From Sediminibacterium ginsengisoli (GTDB lineage: Bacteria; Bacteroidota; Bacteroidia; Chitinophagales; Chitinophagaceae), in assembly GCF_900167075.1 (NCBI RefSeq), contig NZ_FUWH01000008.1, positions 124,001 through 188,000 on the forward strand: 64,000 bases of DNA, written 5' to 3'. The notes under the pieces were generated by a model that saw only the letters and a list, made by a program, of their open reading frames with translations, did no database searches and was not told where the DNA came from. This document shows, one piece after another, positions 45,301-54,823 of this stretch; the stretch's first letter is position 1; each line of letters opens with the position of its first letter. A program made the position numbers and the translations under genes.

Positions 45301-46472
45301 TATGCCCTTCTGAAAAGTGCAGCAAACATGGTATCGGCTTTTTCATTGTACCCTTTTAACAGACTTACTTTCACGGGTTCGAGCTTGCAGGTGGTTTCTA
45401 TAAAACGGGCCATGTCTTCATTTTCTGCACTGAACACAGAGCAGGTGATATACAGGAACAAGCCACCCGGAGCCAGTGATCTTACGGCATTGGCTACGAT
45501 CTTCTGCTGCAGCGCTGCATAATGCGCGATCCTGTCTTCTGTAAAATACAGCAGCTGTTCCGGCGTTCGGCCCCAGGTGCCGCTGCCGCTGCAGGGTGCA
45601 TCGCAAATGATCAGCGAGAACTCCGATTGTACCGGTACACTGTCTGCCATAGTAAGGTCTGCAACAAATGAACGGTATCCTTTCAATCCCGCCCTTTCAA
45701 ATCGCTGGGCGAGGTTACGAAGGATCGACTGGCGTACATCCGATACTGTGAGATTGATATTGTTCAGCTGGTCTTTTACCAGTAAAGATTTGCCACCGCT
45801 CGCTGCGCAGCAATCCCATACATTGGCTGGTATTTTCGGCGTACCGGCTGCAAGCACCTGTGCCACACGCTGGGAACTGAGGTCCTGGATCACGGCCTCT
45901 TTATCAAGCACGATAATATCCTCGAGTTTTGTAGCATTCGGCAAAGCAATCGCTCCCTGTTCCTGTTGTGTAAAAGGCACTGAAGCCTCTGTCAGTTTTC
46001 GTGTTACGGCGGCTTCGTGTCCCGGACGGCAGCGGATAAAAAGATCCGGCTGCTGCAAATGCGATTGTAGAAATGCGCTCGGATCAATACCAGCGCTTAA
46101 TGCACTCGTCCAGAGAAAAATTTTACCGGCTTCAAATGAAGGATATGTCTCCGTTATAAAACGGGTGCGGACCGTAACATCATCGTTCCATTGATCAAGC
46201 CAGGCTTCGGGAAAAACCGAGGTCCACTCTCCTGCTTCATCCTGACAAAGAAATAAAGCAATCCTTAACCGTTCTGCGGTATCCAGTGCATCTGCAGCGT
46301 GCCCGATCCTGCAATAACAATAGCACAGGTGTGCGATGCGCTTTCTGTCTTTAGATCCGAATTTTTTATGCTGGGCAAAATAGTTTTTGAGAAAGGCAGC
46401 CAAAGGCAGGCTTCCATTGTACTGCTCCATGATTGCAATGGCCGAGCGGATATAATTTTCTGCGTATTTCAT
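45300..46472 (-). CDS. RsmB/NOP2-family RNA (cytosine-C5) methyltransferase
   Basis: 390 residues from ATG 46472 (MKYAENYIRSAIAIMEQYNG). Methylates a cytosine of rRNA or tRNA with SAM. N-terminal NusB-like helical part; SAM-binding domain about 225-390 with WDCCAASGGKSLLVKD, the catalytic motif DAPCSGSGTWGR and the second Cys in YITCSVFSAENED. The frame is open to 46619, but a terminator for the next gene (46486-46512) lies inside that extension. Which rRNA position it modifies cannot be told from this sequence. Confidence 0.92.
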   Translation of the reverse strand: MKYAENYIRSAIAIMEQYNGSLPLAAFLKNYFAQHKKFGSKDRKRIAHLCYCYCRIGHAADALDTAERLRIALFLCQDEAGEWTSVFPEAWLDQWNDDVTVRTRFITETYPSFEAGKIFLWTSALSAGIDPSAFLQSHLQQPDLFIRCRPGHEAAVTRKLTEASVPFTQQEQGAIALPNATKLEDIIVLDKEAVIQDLSSQRVAQVLAAGTPKIPANVWDCCAASGGKSLLVKDQLNNINLTVSDVRQSILRNLAQRFERAGLKGYRSFVADLTMADSVPVQSEFSLIICDAPCSGSGTWGRTPEQLLYFTEDRIAHYAALQQKIVANAVRSLAPGGLFLYITCSVFSAENEDMARFIETTCKLEPVKVSLLKGYNEKADTMFAALFRRA

Positions 46473-46485
46473 CAGCTGTAAAAAT

Positions 46486-46512
46486 AATGCCGCTGGGGTT
46501 GACAGCGGCATT
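46486..46512 (-). terminator. Terminator of the 46543-47439 lipoprotein gene
   Basis: Stem AATGCCGCTG/CAGCGGCATT, 7-nt loop; on the minus strand it is followed by ATTTTT. It lies just upstream of the methyltransferase ATG. Confidence 0.85.
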
Positions 46513-46542
46513 AAAACAGGTAAGATCTGTATTATCTGGTCT

Positions 46543-47439
46543 TTATTTATAGTAGAATTTAATTGTGCTGGTACCAAGTACCGGGTTCGAATAGCTTGCA
46601 GAAGCGGGTTTCCCGTCATTGTTGTATTGATAGGTTACCGTACTTACCTGATTCTGATATTGAGGTCCTGCACCGGGTATATTGATCACAGCCTTGATCA
46701 TGTTATTAGGGCCGCAGGCCTGACCGTTGCTACCTCCGCCGATCAGTCCATCGTTTCCCAAAATAAGCGGCGATTTCTGGGTATCGAAAGTATTGTCGTA
46801 AGTGACTGTTGTTGGAGGTGCACCCGCTCCCTGCGTAAACGTGTTTTGCACCTGTTTCACATTACCGTTTGCATCATAAGTATATGTCATACTACTGACA
46901 ACAGAAGAAGGCCCGAACAGATCATTATATTCTGTGATATCCACAAGTTGGTTGGCTGTGTACTTATACACTACACTGTCTGTAAATGCAATCCCCATTT
47001 TCGTAGCTGTATAAACAGAATAATCGAATTGTGTGGATGTAGCCGATGGATAATGCACTTTAATGGTGATACTGTCTGTTCCGGTTAACATGGTAGGATT
47101 AGACAAGCCATTCGGCATCGCATTAGACTTCACTTCTATTATCCTTCCGTTATTGTCACGTACAAAGCGCATTACTGCTATTACCGGCGATACCGAAGAA
47201 TAAGAAGTTTGTTTGATCAGTCTGTCAGAAGCATCATAATCATAAGTTACAGTAGAAGTTCCGCCGGAACTGATAGTTTCAGTTTTAAGCAGCAGTCCGG
47301 GTGTATTGCCGCTGCCATTATTCGATGTTCCTCCGCCGGAACCTGATCCTGCTCCCGGATTGGTAAGCGTAAAGGTTTTTTCGCAGGAAGCCAGCACGAG
47401 GCTGCAAAGCATGCAACAGGCAATATTCAATGCTTTCAT
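46543..47439 (-). CDS. Lipoprotein with YD-repeat-like strands
   Basis: 298 residues from ATG 47439 (MKALNIACCMLCSLVLASCE), lipobox VLASC at Cys19; the 15-residue upstream extension lacks signal character. After a Gly/Ser/Asn linker the mature part repeats the pattern YDYDASDRLIKQ, FVRDNNGRIIEVKS, YTYDANGNVKQVQ, YQYNNDGKPASASY, resembling degenerate YD/RHS-type strands or DUF4595-like repeats. Expected to be surface-exposed; function unknown. Confidence 0.75.
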   Translation of the reverse strand: MKALNIACCMLCSLVLASCEKTFTLTNPGAGSGSGGGTSNNGSGNTPGLLLKTETISSGGTSTVTYDYDASDRLIKQTSYSSVSPVIAVMRFVRDNNGRIIEVKSNAMPNGLSNPTMLTGTDSITIKVHYPSATSTQFDYSVYTATKMGIAFTDSVVYKYTANQLVDITEYNDLFGPSSVVSSMTYTYDANGNVKQVQNTFTQGAGAPPTTVTYDNTFDTQKSPLILGNDGLIGGGSNGQACGPNNMIKAVINIPGAGPQYQNQVSTVTYQYNNDGKPASASYSNPVLGTSTIKFYYK

Positions 47440-47482
47440 AGGATACGATTTAAGATCTAAGATATGAAATGTCTGATGATAC

Positions 47483-47511
47483 AAAGAAGGCCCGTAAACC
47501 GGGCCTTCTTT
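47483..47511 (-). terminator. Terminator of the odhB-sucA operon
   Basis: Stem AAAGAAGGCCCG/CGGGCCTTCTTT (12 bp) with a 5-nt loop, just beyond the odhB stop. Confidence 0.85.
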
Positions 47512-47519
47512 TTGAATCT

Positions 47520-48749
47520 TTATACTTCCAGTAAAGTTTTTACAGGATCTTTTCCGAACAGTAAGAGTTCCGGATTTTCGAGCAGTTCCTTCACACGTAC
47601 CAGGAAGCTTACGCTCTCACGTCCGTCGATGATACGGTGATCGTAGCTCAGTGCGATGTACATCATCGGCCTGATCACTACCTGGCCGTTGATCGCCATC
47701 GGGCGCTCCTGAATTTTATGCATACCGAGGATGGCACTTTGCGGGATATTGATGATCGGGGTACTCATCAGGCTTCCGAAAACACCACCGTTTGTGATAG
47801 TGAATGTTCCGCCCTGCAGATCTTCCGCAGTAAGTTTACTGTCGCGCGCTTTACCTGCCAGCTCCAGTACTTTCTTTTCAATATCTGCCATACTCAGGCT
47901 TTCCACGTTACGGATCACAGGAACAGTAAGACCGCGTGGAGTACTTACCGCGATGCTGATATCGGCATAATCATGAAACAGCAGCTGATCGCCATCGATA
48001 TAAGCGTTCACTGAAGGCCATTCTGCCAGTGCAATGGAACATGCTTTGGCGAAGAAGCTCATAAAGCCAAGATTCACACCGTGCGATTCCTTGAATTTGT
48101 CTTTGTATTGTTTACGCACATCCATGATCCTTGTCATGTCCACTTCATTGAAAGTGGTTAACATAGCCGTGGTATTCTTGGCATCCACCAGTCTTCTGCT
48201 GATGGTTTTGCGCAGGTTGCTCATTTTTTCCTGGCGTACGTTGCGGGAGAAAAGCTCTGCGCCTGCAAATGCTTTTTTACCGGGGTTGGCCAGCGCTTCC
48301 AGTACATCATGCTTCATGATCTTGCCACCTGCCCCGGACGGAGTGATGGAAGAAGGATTTACTTTTTTGTCTGCGATGATAGCAGATGCAACCGGCGATG
48401 CTTTTACATCGGCTGGTTTTGCTGCTGCGGGTTGTGCAGCCGGTGCAGGTGCTGCCGCGGGAGTTGCTTTTGCCTCCGGTGCAGGTGCAGGCGCTGCTGC
48501 AGATTCAGGCTTTGCTGCTGTTTCATCGATACGTGCGAGCACATCTCCGATATTGAGCGTATCACCTTCATTACCGATGGTTTCGAGGATACCTGCTTTT
48601 TCAGCGTTCACTTCAAAAGTTGCTTTCTCACTTTCCAGTTCGGCAATCACTTCATCACGCTCAACCCAGTCGCCGCTTTTCCTGGTCCATTTCAGCAGTG
48701 TTACTTCACTGATGGATTCTCCTACCGTTGGAACTTTAATATCTATCAT
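47520..48749 (-). CDS. odhB: Dihydrolipoyllysine succinyltransferase (2-oxoglutarate dehydrogenase E2)
   Basis: 409 residues. Lipoyl domain about 1-76 with the lipoylated Lys42 ([11 protein letters not shown]), an Ala/Pro/Glu-rich mobile linker (about 77-118), the E3-binding domain (119-160, [15 protein letters not shown]) and the catalytic domain ending with [20 protein letters not shown]. The complex converts 2-oxoglutarate to succinyl-CoA in the TCA cycle. The preceding gene encodes the matching E1 and is 36 bp away, so both are transcribed together; E3 is elsewhere. Confidence 0.96.
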   Translation of the reverse strand: MIDIKVPTVGESISEVTLLKWTRKSGDWVERDEVIAELESEKATFEVNAEKAGILETIGNEGDTLNIGDVLARIDETAAKPESAAAPAPAPEAKATPAAAPAPAAQPAAAKPADVKASPVASAIIADKKVNPSSITPSGAGGKIMKHDVLEALANPGKKAFAGAELFSRNVRQEKMSNLRKTISRRLVDAKNTTAMLTTFNEVDMTRIMDVRKQYKDKFKESHGVNLGFMSFFAKACSIALAEWPSVNAYIDGDQLLFHDYADISIAVSTPRGLTVPVIRNVESLSMADIEKKVLELAGKARDSKLTAEDLQGGTFTITNGGVFGSLMSTPIINIPQSAILGMHKIQERPMAINGQVVIRPMMYIALSYDHRIIDGRESVSFLVRVKELLENPELLLFGKDPVKTLLEV

Positions 48750-48785
48750 AAGGTCTTATTTGCAGTTATTTTTAATATTGACGGA

Positions 48786-51527
48786 TCAGATGGCAAATGC
48801 TGTTTCGATAATCTCTGCCTGCTCCTGTGCATGTACTTTGGAATAGCCTGTTGCTGTTGCTGCGCTGGCATTACGGCTGATCACTCCGAAATTGATGCTG
48901 TTCAGGTTCATTTTGAGGAATGCTGCCGCGCCCATGTTCAGCGGTTCTTCCTGTACCCAGAACCAGGTTGCCTTACTGTATTTCTTGTACAGCGCATCCA
49001 GTTGTTTCTGCGGGATCGGGTACAACTGCTCCATACGCACAATGGCGATGTCTTTGCGGTTTTCCTTTTGCTGCCTGTCGGCCAGTTCATAATACAGTTT
49101 ACCGCTGCACAGCAGTACCTTCTTCACTTCCGCCGCATCTGTTGCAAATGCATCGTCGATCACTTCTTTAAATCCGCCGCCGGAGAATTCGCTTATATGA
49201 CTGTATGTATTCGGGTTACGCAGGTTTGCTTTGGGCGAAAAGTTGATCAGCGGCTTGCGGAACGGCCATGCCAGCTGCCTTCTGAATGCATGGAACAGGT
49301 TAGAGGCCGTTGTGATATTCGTTACCACCATATTCAGTTCGGCACAGAGCTGCAGGAAACGTTCCATACGTGCACTGCTATGCTCAGGCCCCTGCCCTTC
49401 ATAACCGTGCGGCAAAAGCATTACCACACCGTTCTGACGTTGCCATTTTTGTTCGCCGGCTGCCAGGAACTGATCGATCATGGTCTGTGCGCCGTTACAG
49501 AAATCTCCGAACTGTGCTTCCCAGATCACCAGTGCATTCGGGTTTGCCATGGCATAACCATATTCAAAACCGAGTACACCATATTCGCTCAGTAATGAGT
49601 TATAAATGCGGAATTTCTCCTGCTGCTCCTGGAAATGATCAAGCCTGTTATATTCTTTGTTGTTGTCTTCGTCGCGCAATACAGCATGGCGGTGGCTGAA
49701 TGTACCACGCTTCACATCCTGGCCGCTCATTCTTACAATATTTCCTTCGGTGAGAATTGAACCGTATGCCAGCAGTTCTGCTGTTGCCCAGTCTATTTTC
49801 TGCTCGCTATCCAGCAGTTTGATCTTATCCTGCAGTAATTTCTCCACTTTTTTAAGCGGTTTGAAATCTGCCGGCCACTGCATCAGGCGGTCGAACATAC
49901 TTTTTACCTGGCTTTCGCTGATCGCTGTTACCGGCGACTGATCGAAATCGCTTTCACCGGCTTTCCTGAGGCTCTTCCAGACCAGTTCAGGTTGCTGGTA
50001 GTTATAAGGCAGCGGATGCTGTTTTACTTCATCCAGCCTTTCCTGCAGATCGGCCCAGAATTTCTTTTCCATTTCCTTTGCCAGTTCCTGCGCATCCGGT
50101 TCGCCGTTCTCTTTCAGGAATTGTGTATAGATCTCTCTCGGGTTCTGGTGTTTGTCGATCAGCGCATACAACTGCGGCTGGGTATATTTCGGATCGTCAC
50201 CTTCGTTATGTCCGTGCCTGCGGTAGCATACCATATCAATAAAGATATCGCTGTTAAACTCCTGGCGGTAACGTGTGGCGATCTCCGCACATTTTACCAC
50301 AGCTTCCGCGTCGTCTCCGTTTACATGCAATACCGGAGCCTGCACCATGGCTGCTGCCGAAGTACAGTAATCCGCACTGCGCGCATCATCAAAGTCGGTG
50401 GTGAAACCGATCTGGTTATTGATCACAAAATGGATGGTACCGCCGGTATAATAACCCTGCAGGTTACACATCTGCAATACCTCGTATACAACGCCCTGGC
50501 CCGCTACGGAAGCATCACCATGGATGAGTATCGGTAATATCCTGTCGAAATCACTTTTATAGAGTACATCCGCTTTGGCCCGTGCAAAACCTACCACTAC
50601 CGGATCTACTGCTTCCAGGTGTGAAGGGTTCGGCATCAGTTTCAGATGGATCGTTTTATTATCGGCAGTCTGCACTTCGCTTCCATAACCCATATGGTAT
50701 TTCACGTCGCCGCTGCCCATGGTCTGGTCGATAGCTGCAGTGCCTTCAAATTCGCTGAAGATCTGCTCATAGGTTTTACCCATCACATTGGCCAGCACAT
50801 TCAGACGTCCGCGGTGTGCCATACCGATCACCACTTCCTGCACATCGTTATTGGCAGCTGTAGTGATCACTGCATCGAGCGCTGCTATGGTTGTTTCCCC
50901 GCCTTCAAGCGAAAAGCGTTTCTGACCAATGTATTTGGTGTGGAGGAATTTCTCGAACATCACTCCCTGGTTCAGCTTCTCCAGTATCCTTTTCTTCTTC
51001 TCAATTGCTATTGGTACTTTGAACCCTTTCTCCATTTCTGCAACAAGCCAGTCTACTTTTTTCTGGTCGCTGATGTATTTGAATTCGATACCTACGCTGC
51101 CCGAATAGCTTTGCTGTAAGTGTGCGAGTATATTCCGCAGTGAAGTTGCGCCCAGTCCCAGCAGGTTACCGGCCTGGAAGGTTTTATCCATGTCTGCTTC
51201 AGACAGTCCGAAAAAAGAAAGTTCGAGGTTTGCGCCGCGATCTTTACGCTGGCGGATCGGATTGGTTTTAGCCAGCAAATGGCCTTTATTCCTGTAACCC
51301 AGTATCAGGCGGTATACCCTGATCTCGCTCATCCAGTCTGTTCCGGCTGCCGGAGCAGATGACTGGCTTCCCGTGGCTGCAGTGCCATTGCTGGTTACTG
51401 CAAAATCAAATCCTTCAAAAAATTTTCTCAGATCCTGGTCTACGGCTGACGGGTCCTTTACAAATTCCTGGTACAAGTTCTCGATATACGCGGGGTGCGA
51501 GTTAGTGATATACGAAAAATCCTTCAT
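48786..51527 (-). CDS. sucA: 2-oxoglutarate dehydrogenase E1
   Basis: 913 residues, normal length. Thiamine-diphosphate-dependent decarboxylase that feeds the lipoyl group of OdhB. N-terminal extension IENLYQEFVKDPSAVDQDLR is typical; AHRGRLNVLANV, the TPP-binding IHGDASVAGQGVVYEVLQM and GDDAEAVV, CYRRHGHNEGDDPKYTQP, and the C-terminal transketolase-like ENGAQTMIDQF-type region with LLPHGYEGQGPEHSSARMER are all present. GATATTTG at 51567-51574 (minus), one base off the consensus, is the best promoter candidate. Confidence 0.96.
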   Translation of the reverse strand: MKDFSYITNSHPAYIENLYQEFVKDPSAVDQDLRKFFEGFDFAVTSNGTAATGSQSSAPAAGTDWMSEIRVYRLILGYRNKGHLLAKTNPIRQRKDRGANLELSFFGLSEADMDKTFQAGNLLGLGATSLRNILAHLQQSYSGSVGIEFKYISDQKKVDWLVAEMEKGFKVPIAIEKKKRILEKLNQGVMFEKFLHTKYIGQKRFSLEGGETTIAALDAVITTAANNDVQEVVIGMAHRGRLNVLANVMGKTYEQIFSEFEGTAAIDQTMGSGDVKYHMGYGSEVQTADNKTIHLKLMPNPSHLEAVDPVVVGFARAKADVLYKSDFDRILPILIHGDASVAGQGVVYEVLQMCNLQGYYTGGTIHFVINNQIGFTTDFDDARSADYCTSAAAMVQAPVLHVNGDDAEAVVKCAEIATRYRQEFNSDIFIDMVCYRRHGHNEGDDPKYTQPQLYALIDKHQNPREIYTQFLKENGEPDAQELAKEMEKKFWADLQERLDEVKQHPLPYNYQQPELVWKSLRKAGESDFDQSPVTAISESQVKSMFDRLMQWPADFKPLKKVEKLLQDKIKLLDSEQKIDWATAELLAYGSILTEGNIVRMSGQDVKRGTFSHRHAVLRDEDNNKEYNRLDHFQEQQEKFRIYNSLLSEYGVLGFEYGYAMANPNALVIWEAQFGDFCNGAQTMIDQFLAAGEQKWQRQNGVVMLLPHGYEGQGPEHSSARMERFLQLCAELNMVVTNITTASNLFHAFRRQLAWPFRKPLINFSPKANLRNPNTYSHISEFSGGGFKEVIDDAFATDAAEVKKVLLCSGKLYYELADRQQKENRKDIAIVRMEQLYPIPQKQLDALYKKYSKATWFWVQEEPLNMGAAAFLKMNLNSINFGVISRNASAATATGYSKVHAQEQAEIIETAFAI

Positions 51528-51751
51528 TTGTTGAGATTGAGCTGCTGTTTTACGTTAAATTGAGGGCAAATATCGGTCATTGGAAGGATAAAACCTTTTA
51601 AACAGGAATTAAAGTTTAAACTCTTCCCAAGGCTGCGCCAGCACTTGAATTTCAGGCAAAAAATCAGCATCTTTGTGTTTTATATGGCAAAGGGATGCAG
51701 GTTTTTTCTGCTTTTTTTATTTTTTAATTTCCCTGTTTCATTATCAATCCC

Positions 51752-51759
51752 TACCTTTG
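51752..51759 (+). promoter_or_regulatory. -7 box TACCTTTG of rpsT
   Basis: Exact TAnnTTTG 22 bp before the rpsT ATG, preceded by a T-rich upstream tract. Confidence 0.7.
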
Positions 51760-51780
51760 CCGTCCTGAAAAAATTAGAAC

Positions 51781-52038
51781 ATGGCAAACCATTCAGCTAC
51801 AAAGAAAGATGTGAGACAAGCTGCCGCGCGTCGTGACCGTAACCGTTACTATGGCAAAACTACCCGTAATGCTATCCGTGACCTGAAGGCTACCGGTGAA
51901 CAAAAAGCGTATACCGAGCAGTTGCCTAACGTTGTTTCTATGATCGACAAGTTAGCAAAACGTGGCGTTATCCACAAGAACAAAGCTGCTAACCTGAAGA
52001 GCAAACTGGCTAAGAAAGCGAACGTTTCTGCTGCATAA
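51781..52038 (+). CDS. rpsT: 30S ribosomal protein S20
   Basis: 85 residues, Lys/Arg/Ala-rich three-helix bundle that binds 16S rRNA (MANHSATKKDVRQAAARRDR at the start, KRGVIHKNKAANLKSKLAKK at the end). Short monocistronic gene with its own promoter (51752-51759) and downstream hairpin. Confidence 0.96.
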   Translation: MANHSATKKDVRQAAARRDRNRYYGKTTRNAIRDLKATGEQKAYTEQLPNVVSMIDKLAKRGVIHKNKAANLKSKLAKKANVSAA

Positions 52039-52070
52039 GCATTTCCGATAGGTTTTCAACAATCTTATTC

Positions 52071-52105
52071 AAGCCGGACGCGCATACGCGTGTCTGGCTT
52101 TTTTT
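52071..52105 (+). terminator. rpsT terminator
   Basis: Imperfect stem AAGCCGGACGCG against CGCGTGTCTGGCTT (small bulge), followed by seven T residues. Confidence 0.7.
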
Positions 52106-52225
52106 GTGTTCCCTGTATATTTCCCCGCTTCCCTGCCCTTCCCACCCATCCGCCACTATTTCCGGCAACGACTCTCCCGCTCTCATCATTTTGCGTTTAC
52201 TTTGAAGCAACTTAAACCGCAACCA

Positions 52226-53953
52226 ATGAAGCGCTTACTAACATTGCTTGGCTTTTTTGCTCTTATTACTGCCCGGGCGCAGGAATTCCAGACCGTTTTT
52301 GAAAAAACAAAAGGTGAAGAAACCGTTACTTACGACCAGTGCATCACTTATTATAAAAAACTCGATGCAGCTTACCCGACTGTCAGCTTTAAAACATTCG
52401 GTCTTACAGACGCCGGCTATCCTTTGCAGCTGGTACTGTTCAGCAAAGACAAAAGCTTCGATCCGCAGCAATGGCACCGCCAGGGTAAAGTGGTGATCAT
52501 GATCAACAATGGCATCCACCCGGGTGAGCCCGACGGTATCGATGCCAGTATGATGCTGCTCCGCGACCTGGCTTCGGGTAAAATCCAGGCACCGGCCAAT
52601 GTAGTGCTGGGCGTGATCCCTGTTTACAATATCGGCGGCAGTCTCAACAGGACCAGCTTTTCCCGCGTAAACCAGGATGGTCCTAAAAGCTATGGTTTCC
52701 GCGGAAGTGCGCAGAACCTTGATCTTAACCGTGATTTTATCAAGAGCGACAGCCGTGAAGCCAAAGAATTTGCCACTATTTTCCACTGGCTGAACCCGGA
52801 TATCCTGATCGATAACCACGTGAGCGATGGCGCGGATTACCAGTATACCATGACCCTGCTCACCACGCAGCATAACAAGCTCGGCGGCGCCATCGGCAAT
52901 TACCTGCACGATGTGTTTGAACCGCTCCTTTATAAAGGCATGACCGCCAAGCAATGGCCAATGACGCCTTACGTGAATTTTGAAGATGGCAACCCGGAAA
53001 GAGGCTGGACTGCTTTCTATGATCCGCCGCGTTACAGCAGTGGTTATGCAGCATTATTCCAGACCATGTCGTTCATGCCCGAAACGCATATGCTGAAACC
53101 TTTCAAAGCAAGGGTTGAAGCTACTTATGCCCTGATGCAGACCTTCATCGAATCTGCTTCCGGCGAAGCCAAAGCCATCAAAGCAGCGAGAGAAGCTTCC
53201 ATTGCTGCAGTAAAAGAACAGGATCGTTTTTATCTCTCCTATAAACCGGATACCAGCCGTTACAGCAAGATCAGCTTTATGGGTTATGAAGCGGGCAGGA
53301 AAAAAAGCGATGTGACCGGCATGGACCGTATGTTCTACGATCACAGCAAGCCTTTTACCAAGGAAGTTAAATTCTACAACCAGTTTGCCGGCTACAATGA
53401 GAGTGTTAAACCTGCAGCGTATATCATACCACAGGGCTGGCATGAGCTTACAACACTTTTACAGGTCAATCATGTGCTCATGCAGCGCCTGGCACGCGAT
53501 ACGGAGATCACTGTAACGGTGTACCGGATAGAAGATTACAAAACAGCCACCCGCGCCTATGAGAAGCACTATCGTCAATCCAATACCAAAGTGAGCAGCA
53601 GCCTGCAGAAGATCCCGTTCCGGAAAGGAGATTACCTGATTTATACGGGCCAGCATGCAGATCGGTTCCTGGTAGAAACGCTGGATCCTGCGGGCGACGA
53701 TGGTTATTTTACCTGGAATTTCTTCGATGCCATCCTGCAGCAGAAAGAAGGTTACAGTAATTACCGCTGGGAAGATGTTGCGGCAGCCTGGCTGAACAGT
53801 CATCCTGAACTCCGCACCGAACTGGAAGAGAAGAAAAAAGCAGACGCGAAATTTGCCGCTTCCGCTTCCGCACAGCTTGATTTTGTATATAAACGTTCTC
53901 CTTATTACGAACCGGCGCATATGCGTTACCCGGTTTACAGGATCGAGAAATAA
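52226..53953 (+). CDS. Secreted M14-family zinc carboxypeptidase
   Basis: 575 residues from ATG 52226, which gives a signal peptide (MKRLLTLLGFFALITARAQ); the longer frame from 52106 is Pro/Phe-rich non-coding leader. M14 core: INNGIHPGEPDGIDASMM supplies the HxxE zinc pair, followed by LDLNRDFIKSD and DILIDNHVSDGADYQYTM with the His of the third ligand. The C-terminal 250 residues contain a beta-rich extension without a known name. Expected periplasmic; hydrolyses C-terminal residues of peptides, or is an N-acetylmuramoyl/peptide amidase relative. Confidence 0.88.
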   Translation: MKRLLTLLGFFALITARAQEFQTVFEKTKGEETVTYDQCITYYKKLDAAYPTVSFKTFGLTDAGYPLQLVLFSKDKSFDPQQWHRQGKVVIMINNGIHPGEPDGIDASMMLLRDLASGKIQAPANVVLGVIPVYNIGGSLNRTSFSRVNQDGPKSYGFRGSAQNLDLNRDFIKSDSREAKEFATIFHWLNPDILIDNHVSDGADYQYTMTLLTTQHNKLGGAIGNYLHDVFEPLLYKGMTAKQWPMTPYVNFEDGNPERGWTAFYDPPRYSSGYAALFQTMSFMPETHMLKPFKARVEATYALMQTFIESASGEAKAIKAAREASIAAVKEQDRFYLSYKPDTSRYSKISFMGYEAGRKKSDVTGMDRMFYDHSKPFTKEVKFYNQFAGYNESVKPAAYIIPQGWHELTTLLQVNHVLMQRLARDTEITVTVYRIEDYKTATRAYEKHYRQSNTKVSSSLQKIPFRKGDYLIYTGQHADRFLVETLDPAGDDGYFTWNFFDAILQQKEGYSNYRWEDVAAAWLNSHPELRTELEEKKKADAKFAASASAQLDFVYKRSPYYEPAHMRYPVYRIEK

Positions 53954-53988
53954 TAAAAATGCCCGCTGGTTGAGCGGGCATTTTTATT
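53952..53988. terminator. Bidirectional terminator
   Basis: Perfect 16-bp stem AATAAAAATGCCCGCT / AGCGGGCATTTTTATT with a 5-nt loop between convergent genes; it overlaps the end of both coding sequences by one or two bases. Confidence 0.92.
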
Positions 53989-54703
53989 AATCTATTTTTT
54001 TGATATCTCCTGTACCTGCAATATGCTGTTTGATCTGTGGTGAACCTTTGTAATAGATAGATCCGCCACCTGCAATATTGATATCCAGGAGTGCATCTGC
54101 AAATACGCGCACATCGCCGCTGCCCGCAATATTCACGCGTACCTGCTCCGCTTTGAGCGCATCGGCGGTATAATTGCCGGAACCATTGATGCTGATCTTC
54201 TGGTCGCGGGTCTCGCCTGCCAGGGTGATCGAACCACTGCCGGAGATCTCTGCCTCTACAGATGGCGTATTCACTTCCATTGCCACATTACCGCTGCCAA
54301 GTATATCTATATCCAGTTTGTCGCTGCCGGTAAATTTGCTCATGCCGGTAATATTACCGCTTCCGGTGAGACGGATCTGGTCCAGGCGGTCGGTAGTGAT
54401 GTACACTTTAATAGCCGAATTCGTATTGATATTGATATTATCCTTCTGCCGGATATCCAGGTATCCATCCCGCATACGGGTAATGATATATTGCTGGAGG
54501 TTTTCATCGGTTTCCACTTTAACGGAAACGGCATTGCCCTGGGTGATCTCCACGTCCATAGAGCCCGCCAGCCTGATACGGCGTGCATCCCGGATTTCCC
54601 GGGTTTCGGTTACAACATTTCCGTTGCCTGTAACCCGTTTATAATCGCAGGCAGAGAAAAACAGGGGGATAATCAGCAGGATGGTAAACAGCTTGTTTTG
54701 CAT
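53987..54703 (-). CDS. GIN-domain (DUF2807) lipoprotein
   Basis: 238 residues from ATG 54703; lipobox FFSAC at Cys19, then DYKRVTGNGNVVTETREI. The mature chain is a right-handed beta-helix-like head-GIN domain with recurring SGSGNI/SGSGSI/NGSGNY/AGSGDV turns about every 20 residues. Such proteins are common on the Bacteroidota surface or periplasm; some adhere to sugars, but no ligand is known here. The 17-residue upstream extension overlaps the region before guaA and is not used. Confidence 0.88.
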   Translation of the reverse strand: MQNKLFTILLIIPLFFSACDYKRVTGNGNVVTETREIRDARRIRLAGSMDVEITQGNAVSVKVETDENLQQYIITRMRDGYLDIRQKDNININTNSAIKVYITTDRLDQIRLTGSGNITGMSKFTGSDKLDIDILGSGNVAMEVNTPSVEAEISGSGSITLAGETRDQKISINGSGNYTADALKAEQVRVNIAGSGDVRVFADALLDINIAGGGSIYYKGSPQIKQHIAGTGDIKKID

Positions 54704-54810
54704 AGTTATCGGTATTATAACCGAAAGATAAAACAAAGCAACGGGAAGACCCAACCGCTCTACCGGATTTGTAACCGCTGGTAAGGCTTTAGCAGGAGGA
54801 AAATTTCATT

Positions 54811-54818
54811 TACCTTCG
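54811..54818 (+). promoter_or_regulatory. -7 box TACCTTCG of guaA (one mismatch)
   Basis: One mismatch to TAnnTTTG, ending 5 bp before the guaA ATG, which again implies an mRNA with almost no leader. No purine riboswitch is visible upstream. Confidence 0.5.
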
Positions 54819-54823
54819 CAGCC

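Noticed and set aside
48309..49595. 428-codon plus-strand ORF across odhB and sucA
   Set aside because: Very Cys/Arg/Phe-rich, spans two well-supported genes and their spacer on the other strand; antisense artefact.
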